DNA of 11,515 bases from Moraxella lacunata (GTDB taxonomy: Bacteria; Pseudomonadota; Gammaproteobacteria; Pseudomonadales; Moraxellaceae), in NCBI RefSeq assembly GCF_002027545.1, contig NZ_MXAN01000116.1:1-11515 (forward strand), read 5' to 3'. Each line of letters begins with the position of its first letter. The first letter of the stretch is position 1. The position numbers were made by a program, and so were the translations under genes. Shown piece after piece: positions 6,448 through 11,515 of the stretch. Under the pieces are notes generated by a model that saw only the letters and a list, made by a program, of their open reading frames with translations, did not search any database and was not told the DNA's origin.

Positions 6448-6476
6448 AAAACGCCCCGAACTTCGGAGCGTTTTTT
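6448..6476. terminator. bidirectional intrinsic terminator
   Basis: AAAACGCCCCGAA (6448-6460) and TTCGGAGCGTTTT (6462-6474) form a hairpin with one imperfect position. That position is a U-G wobble on the minus strand but a C-A mismatch on the plus strand. Six T (6471-6476) follow on the plus strand, and TTTTGTTTT follows on the minus strand. It can therefore end the adhesin transcript and that of the opposing acyltransferase gene. The better pairing on the minus strand suggests the adhesin is its main client. Confidence 0.85.
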
Positions 6477-6493
6477 GTAACATAGACTGACAA

Positions 6494-9400
6494 TTAGTAG
6501 ATGCTGATATCTTTGTCAATTTTGAGTGTGTACTCGCCATTGGTATAGATGTCATAAATGGCATCAGTTGTGCTGTCTTTGACCCAGTTACCTTGTGAAC
6601 CTGCAGAGATATCTACTAGACTGGTGTCATTGGCTGTATCTCTAGTACCAATATAGACACGGTCATTGGCATCGCCATCTATCGTCATGGTCTTGACATC
6701 GCCTTTGGCAAGATTTTCAACAGTAACGCTTTTAATCCAAGATTTACCCTCAGTAATATCCATAGATTCAAAACCAATGACATCAGACAAATTGATGGTA
6801 GAGCCGCCTTTAACAATTAGGCTGTCATTGCCCTCTCCTGCTAATACTGTGCCTGTGGATGTAGTTTTCAGTGTTCCACCAATGACAAGCCTGTCATCTC
6901 CTGCCCCCAAATCAATGGTTGGAGCAGGGTCTTTATTGCCACCAATCTCAACATAATCATTACCGTTACCTGCATTGATGGCTGCATTGTTATACATATG
7001 AGCACCCAAAATAAAGGTGTCATTGCCATCACCCAGATTAACAATTGTATTAGCATTCATTGAAAGACGAACTTTGACATAGTCATCACCGCCAGCAGTA
7101 TCTAGTACAGTAGCATCGCCACCAACATCTGCGTCCCAAATGTTTGCAACAGGACCACCTAATCTAGTTGTACCATCTTGAGCATAGCCAATATAGACTT
7201 TGTCTGCGTACTCTGTGGTTGTATAACCATCAGGAGATACTTGGTTGTTTCTTCCTTTGCCTGTTGGACCAACGGTTGTAGTCATGCTACCGCCCAAATT
7301 GGTCAGGGCAAAGGCATTGCTGTCAATTACAACACCAGTTGCTGAGGCTTTTTCAGCTTTTGTATTTACTTTATAGCCACTACCTTCAGCAAGGGACAAG
7401 GTTAGTCTTTCATTACCTTCACCACCTTCTTTTGTCATGTTGGCTGGTGTATCGGTTTTGGCATCTAGATAAACTTTAGCCTCTCTTTTGCCTTTTTCGA
7501 TTACAACCTTTTCTGGAATTGCACTCTCAAAGTCTTCATTGGTGGCTTTTCCTGACTTGGTTAGATGAATGGTTAGGTCTGATGTTGCTTCTTTATCAAG
7601 GGAGATTGTGTACACTAAACGTTCAGCTCCATCTTCCTCAACCGCTGTTTTGTACTTGCCTGCAACACCTGCTGTACCGTTGTCTGTGGAGACATTGATA
7701 CTAACGACAGGCGGAACAGGAGCTTTCACAGTAGCTGTATCCGAACCGCCTGTTGTATTTTGGTTAGTGCCATCACTAAACTTGTTCGCATCTACCGATA
7801 CTTTCAGTGCGTCTGTGCCTGTAGTTGAGCCAACAGTTACTTTGGCGGTGTAGGTGAGAGGGTCGTTGGTATCAGCTCTTAGTGTACCTGTTTTGAGTAC
7901 ACCGCCCTCCACTACAATGTCGCTTTCATCAAAGTCGGTGATGGATGTCGCTTTATCATCTCTAATGGTAAAGGTTACGGTTATCGTTTCGCCTGCTTCC
8001 ACTTCTGTGGCAGGAATATCGACAGTGATGGTTGGTGGGTTGGTGTCAGCAGGCGTTTTGGCGGTGTCTTTCGCCGTTTGCTCAGGGTTGGCTGAGTCTG
8101 TGTCGGTCACCGTCGCAGTCACGTCTGTGTTGTCCGCTACTTTGTCAGCAGGGATGGACACAGTTGGTGCTTGACCGCCTTTGTCTGCAGGCACTGTACT
8201 AGGCAAGCCAAGTTTGCCAAGTTTGTCAGCGTCTGTGGCTGGGGCTTTCCAAGTACCATCAGGTTGTTTGGTGTAAGTCACTTCTACAGGGACAGTCTCA
8301 CCTTCTGGGGTGGCAGTCACTTTAACCGTGTCGTCTGGTTCGGTGCTGTCTTTGCTTGGGAACTTGACATCAACGGTGCCATCAGGGTTGCCAGTGACGG
8401 CAGGGGCTGTTGGTTTGTTTTGTGTGTCAGCACTTGGAGCAGGCGTTTTGGCGGTGTCTTTCGCCGTTTGCTCAGGGTTGGCTGAGTCTGTGTCGGTCAC
8501 CGTCGCAGTCACGTCTGTGTTGTCCGCTACTTTGTCAGCAGGGATGGACACAGTTGGTGCTTGACCGCCTTTGTCTGCAGGCACTGTACTAGGCAAGCCA
8601 AGTTTGCCAAGTTTGTCAGCGTCTGTGGCTGGGGCTTTCCAAGTACCATCAGGTTGTTTGGTGTAAGTCACTTCTACAGGGACAGTCTCACCTTCTGGGG
8701 TGGCAGTCACTTTAACCGTGTCGTCTGGTTCGGTGCTGTCTTTGCTTGGGAACTTGACATCAACGGTGCCATCAGGGTTGCCAGTGACGGCAGGGGCTGT
8801 TGGTTTGTTTTGTGTGTCAGCACTTGGAGCATCTGCTCTGGCATCTGTTGCCGTAGCAGCGGCATCACCGCTTTTGCCATTGTCGGTGGTTTGGTTGGCA
8901 GTCACGTCAGAGCCGTCTTTAACTTTGTCAGCAGGTAGAGTGATGGTGCCATCGTCGTTAATGACAACGTTATCATCATCTGCCGTCCAGTTGCCATCTT
9001 TATCTTTGGTCACAGTAACGGTTTGCTCTTTGTCATCTTCATCCACATAGCTGATCTCAACTTTTGTGGCATCTTTTGTTGGCTTGACTGTTACAGAGCC
9101 ATCAGGATTGGCAGTCACATCAGGTTCGGCGATGCCATCTTTGGCGGTGGCATCTGCTGGGTCGCTGATGCCCACTGGCGTGGTTTGTTGTGTGGTAACT
9201 GTTGAGCCGTCTTTGACTTTGTCGGCTGGAATGGTGATGTTGCCATCATTACCGATGACAACTTTATCATCATTTGATGTCCATTTGCCATTGTTATCTT
9301 TGGCGATGGTGGCAGTGTTTTGCTTGCCATCTTCGTCAGTGTAATTGATGGTGACTTTATTTGCTTTATCTGATGGCGTAACTGTCACAGAGCCATCATC

Positions 9401-11497
9401 GTTGGCATTAATTTCTGGTGATGCAGGTTTGGCAGGTGTGGTGCCATTTTGGTTGTTAACAACCACTGGTACTTTACCACTGTCTTTGGTGCCCACAGTT
9501 TGCTCAGCAGTGGCGGTTGAGCCATCTTTAACTTTATCAGCTGGAATGGTGATGCTGCCATCATTACCGATGACAACTTTATCATCATTTGATGTCCATT
9601 TGCCATTGTTATCTTTGGCGATGGTGGCAGTGTTTTGCTTGCCATCTTCGTCAGTGTAATTGATGGTAACTTTATTTGCTTTATCTGATGGCGTAACTGT
9701 CACAGAGCCGTCGTCATTGGCAGTAATCTCTGGTGTAGGCACGTTGTCTTGGGTGGTTACTGTACCTTTATCGCTGTCTTTGGTGCCCACAGTTTGGTTG
9801 GCAGAGACCTCTGAGCCATCTTTTACGTTATTGTCAGGCAGAATGATGCTGCCATCATTACCGATGACAACTTTATCATCATTTGATGTCCATTTGCCAT
9901 TGTTATCTTTGGCGATGGTGGCAGTGTTTTGCTTACCATCTTCGTCAGTGTAATTGATGGTGACTTTATTTGCTTTATCTGATGGCGTAACTGTCACAGA
10001 GCCATCATCGTTGGCATTAATTTTGGGTTGTGGTACGCTTGTTTTTGCTCTGTCAGATGCAGAGAGACTCTCTTCACGACCTGGATCGGTTTGTGTTGCA
10101 CTAACATCAGAGCCGTCTGTCACATTGTCAGCTGGAATGGTGATGGTGCCATCATTACCGATGACAACTTTATTATCATTTGATGTCCATTTGCCATCGT
10201 TATCTTTGGTGATGGTGGCGGTGTTTGATTTGCCGTCTGCATCGGTGTAGCTTACGACAACTTTTGAGCCAGTGGTGGCGTCATCGCTTGGTTTGATGAC
10301 AACATTACCAGCATCATCGCCTGTCTTTATGGCCTCTACAACAGGTTTGGCAGATGAAATTTTGCCCACGCCTTCGCTATTATTGGTTGTACCGACATCA
10401 GTGGTCTGTTTGGCGGTTACGTTGGTCTTAGAACCTATCGTATTTACAGGAATAACAACCTTACCAGTAGCAGGGTCAATAGTAACACTGTCATCTTTAT
10501 TGTTATCTATCCAGGCACCAGCTTTGCCATCGCCATTGGTGTTTTTTGTAAATTTGGCAGTAGATACCGTCTGATCTGGTTTGGTATAGGTTACTTCAAG
10601 CTCTGTTGCACTCTCATGAGGGGTAACAACAACACCACCATCCATCGTTACAACCTCTGGATTGTGTAGCGTGGCTTTGGCTTCTGTATAATGTTCTTTT
10701 TTTGCACTGATGGTAAAATTATGAAGCTCGCCCAATTTGATGCCATTTGCCTCCAAAAGCTGGGCGGTAATATTTACCTTACCATCTTTATCTGTAAGAA
10801 CTGTCTTATTATTTGCATCTTTTAGTTCGGTGCCATTGACAGAGATGATGGCTTGCGATACATTCTGACCGTTGCTGGTTACGGTAAAGTTTAGTGCTTG
10901 TGTTGCACCTTGTGCAACTGTATCACTTTGTATGTTTTCAATATTTAGTGGTTTTTCTTGGGCAGAGGCATTAGCATTATTGTTATTGTCGTTACCTTTA
11001 TCATCTCTGCCAGAGATAGCAGCAGCGATACCAGCCAGACCTGCGATACCTACAAGCCATGGCATGATGCCAAAGCGAGTGCCTTCTTCTGCACCGATCC
11101 ACCATGGAGCAGGATAGCCTTGACCGCCTAGGGCTTGACCTTCGATGTCACCGATGACAAGCTCGGTAACATAGTCTTGGGTAAGACCAGTATCTGGCAC
11201 ATAGTAGTGGTATTGACCGCTTTCGGCTTGTCCGATGAGTGCTGATTTGTCATGGTCATAGAAGTTTTCGATGATTAGGTCAGATTCTTCGGCATTTTCT
11301 TCAAAAGAGATGTGCAAATCTTTGCCAACACGCTTGGTGACGATGTGGTCAGGACCACGACCTGTGGCATCGTTGATAAGCTCATAGTTGGCATTGCGAG
11401 TAGCTCTGATGACGGTGGGCTGACCGTCTTTGGTGATGACCTTTGCTTCGACAATGGTCTGAACACTGTCATTGACTTTTACGCTGATGGATTGCAT
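6494..11497 (-). CDS. Bap-like, type I-secreted repetitive adhesin with RTX repeats
   Basis: A 1667-residue surface adhesin predicted to be exported by a type I secretion system. No Sec signal is present. Residues 1-140 resemble the Bap/BapA prefix region; a glycine/alanine-rich hydrophobic segment (142-163) and an N/D-rich linker (165-176) follow. Next are an Ig-like domain (about 185-280), six roughly 100-residue Ig-like repeats (about 285-889) and two identical 130-residue repeats (890-1019 and 1020-1149). A Big-type domain (about 1152-1257) and a Calx-beta-like domain (about 1262-1393) follow. Five RTX-like calcium motifs lie at 1468-1565, for example L-G-D-G-N-D-T-F-I. The tail, with D-I-Y-T-N-G-E-Y and ending I-S-I-Y, resembles T1SS-adhesin C-termini. 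No cysteine occurs. The frame stays open upstream of the ATG at 11497 to the window edge; GGGGTG eight bases before that ATG supports it only weakly. Partner transporter genes are not in view. The specific ligand is unknown. Confidence 0.9.
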   Translation of the reverse strand: MQSISVKVNDSVQTIVEAKVITKDGQPTVIRATRNANYELINDATGRGPDHIVTKRVGKDLHISFEENAEESDLIIENFYDHDKSALIGQAESGQYHYYVPDTGLTQDYVTELVIGDIEGQALGGQGYPAPWWIGAEEGTRFGIMPWLVGIAGLAGIAAAISGRDDKGNDNNNNANASAQEKPLNIENIQSDTVAQGATQALNFTVTSNGQNVSQAIISVNGTELKDANNKTVLTDKDGKVNITAQLLEANGIKLGELHNFTISAKKEHYTEAKATLHNPEVVTMDGGVVVTPHESATELEVTYTKPDQTVSTAKFTKNTNGDGKAGAWIDNNKDDSVTIDPATGKVVIPVNTIGSKTNVTAKQTTDVGTTNNSEGVGKISSAKPVVEAIKTGDDAGNVVIKPSDDATTGSKVVVSYTDADGKSNTATITKDNDGKWTSNDNKVVIGNDGTITIPADNVTDGSDVSATQTDPGREESLSASDRAKTSVPQPKINANDDGSVTVTPSDKANKVTINYTDEDGKQNTATIAKDNNGKWTSNDDKVVIGNDGSIILPDNNVKDGSEVSANQTVGTKDSDKGTVTTQDNVPTPEITANDDGSVTVTPSDKANKVTINYTDEDGKQNTATIAKDNNGKWTSNDDKVVIGNDGSITIPADKVKDGSTATAEQTVGTKDSGKVPVVVNNQNGTTPAKPASPEINANDDGSVTVTPSDKANKVTINYTDEDGKQNTATIAKDNNGKWTSNDDKVVIGNDGNITIPADKVKDGSTVTTQQTTPVGISDPADATAKDGIAEPDVTANPDGSVTVKPTKDATKVEISYVDEDDKEQTVTVTKDKDGNWTADDDNVVINDDGTITLPADKVKDGSDVTANQTTDNGKSGDAAATATDARADAPSADTQNKPTAPAVTGNPDGTVDVKFPSKDSTEPDDTVKVTATPEGETVPVEVTYTKQPDGTWKAPATDADKLGKLGLPSTVPADKGGQAPTVSIPADKVADNTDVTATVTDTDSANPEQTAKDTAKTPAPSADTQNKPTAPAVTGNPDGTVDVKFPSKDSTEPDDTVKVTATPEGETVPVEVTYTKQPDGTWKAPATDADKLGKLGLPSTVPADKGGQAPTVSIPADKVADNTDVTATVTDTDSANPEQTAKDTAKTPADTNPPTITVDIPATEVEAGETITVTFTIRDDKATSITDFDESDIVVEGGVLKTGTLRADTNDPLTYTAKVTVGSTTGTDALKVSVDANKFSDGTNQNTTGGSDTATVKAPVPPVVSINVSTDNGTAGVAGKYKTAVEEDGAERLVYTISLDKEATSDLTIHLTKSGKATNEDFESAIPEKVVIEKGKREAKVYLDAKTDTPANMTKEGGEGNERLTLSLAEGSGYKVNTKAEKASATGVVIDSNAFALTNLGGSMTTTVGPTGKGRNNQVSPDGYTTTEYADKVYIGYAQDGTTRLGGPVANIWDADVGGDATVLDTAGGDDYVKVRLSMNANTIVNLGDGNDTFILGAHMYNNAAINAGNGNDYVEIGGNKDPAPTIDLGAGDDRLVIGGTLKTTSTGTVLAGEGNDSLIVKGGSTINLSDVIGFESMDITEGKSWIKSVTVENLAKGDVKTMTIDGDANDRVYIGTRDTANDTSLVDISAGSQGNWVKDSTTDAIYDIYTNGEYTLKIDKDISIY
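6803..7102 (-). repeat. RTX-like calcium-binding repeats in the adhesin
   Basis: This stretch encodes residues 1466-1565 with five imperfect glycine/aspartate-rich motifs: A-G-G-D-D-Y-V, L-G-D-G-N-D-T-F-I, A-G-N-G-N-D-Y-V-E-I-G-G, L-G-A-G-D-D-R-L-V-I-G-G and A-G-E-G-N-D-S-L-I-V. Spacers are longer than the nine residues of a classic continuous RTX roll, so calcium binding is likely but the fold may be irregular. These repeats typically fold the C-terminus outside the cell after type I export. Confidence 0.75.
8048..8831 (-). repeat. perfect 390-base tandem duplication in the adhesin gene
   Basis: The sequence matches itself at an offset of exactly 390 bases over 394 positions (8048-8441 and 8438-8831); I compared the two copies base by base and found no difference. 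Each unit encodes 130 residues, in frame (890-1019 and 1020-1149), beginning A-P-S-A-D-T-Q and ending A-K-T-P. Inside each unit is a nine-base duplication encoding K-L-G-K-L-G. Complete identity, including synonymous positions, points to recent duplication or homogenisation. Confidence 0.95.
8831..10645 (-). repeat. array of six roughly 100-residue Ig-like repeats
   Basis: Equivalent points fall at 8942, 9236, 9551, 9845 and 10142, giving periods of 294, 315, 294 and 297 bases (98-105 residues). A sixth, more diverged copy lies at about 10345-10645. The unit pattern is D-G-S-V-T-V-T-P-S-D, then V-T-I-N-Y-T-D-E-D-G-K, K-W-T-S-N-D-D-K-V-V-I-G-N-D-G and I-P-A-D-K-V-K-D-G-S. Three units (cores at 9226-9420, 9541-9735 and 9845-10023) are nearly identical at DNA level, while the linkers between units differ fully in sequence and length. 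Confidence 0.9.
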
Positions 11498-11515
11498 GTG
11501 AACCGCACCCCAAAA

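Noticed and set aside
8171..9050. Long plus-strand open frames opposite the adhesin repeats (also 7569-8174 and 9066-10574)
   Set aside because: They are antisense shadows of the repetitive adhesin gene. They duplicate exactly where the 390-base unit duplicates, lack ribosome sites, and encode no recognisable domain.
8831..10645. CRISPR-like array from regularly spaced repeats
   Set aside because: The repeats are about 300 bases, in frame and coding within one long ORF, unlike the short direct repeats and spacers of a CRISPR array.

Overview
This window looks like chromosomal DNA from a member of the Moraxellaceae, most likely a Moraxella species. That is an inference from gene content (a Moraxella/Acinetobacter-style Bap prefix adhesin, a DUF1615 lipoprotein, a DUF1289 protein and a long PlsB) and moderately AT-rich DNA. 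There is no rRNA or other marker gene to confirm it.

Layout from left to right. At 2-220 is the C-terminal end of a DUF1289-type small iron-sulfur-like protein (+). It converges on a DUF1615 lipoprotein gene (353-1519, -), whose protein carries the motif order of a lysozyme-fold lytic transglycosylase. Next comes acyl-CoA thioesterase II, tesB (1623-2558, -), separated from the lipoprotein gene by a strong intrinsic terminator. tesB is divergent from plsB (2718-5354, +), glycerol-3-phosphate acyltransferase, and the shared control region holds an exact match to the FNR/ANR operator consensus. A second, small HX4D acyltransferase (5635-6273, +) follows plsB after a 280-base spacer with two palindromic elements. 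It converges on a 5 kb adhesin gene (6494-11497, -). The spacer between those two genes carries a long imperfect inverted repeat and a bidirectional terminator.

The middle genes form a small lipid-metabolism neighbourhood. PlsB makes lysophosphatidic acid, the downstream acyltransferase has the motifs of an enzyme that could acylate a lysophospholipid, and TesB hydrolyses acyl-CoA. All three draw on or drain acyl-thioester pools. The adhesin is a separate module: a type I-secreted, cysteine-free, repetitive surface protein. It has a Bap-like N-terminal prefix, roughly 100-residue Ig-like repeats, a perfect 390-base tandem duplication, a Big-type domain, a Calx-beta domain, RTX-like calcium repeats and a C-terminal secretion region.

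No CRISPR array, tRNA, rRNA, intact insertion sequence or phage gene was seen. I found no convincing new multi-gene system. The best leads are the lysozyme-like motifs in the DUF1615 lipoprotein, the FNR-type site between tesB and plsB, and the mosaic homogenisation of the adhesin repeats.
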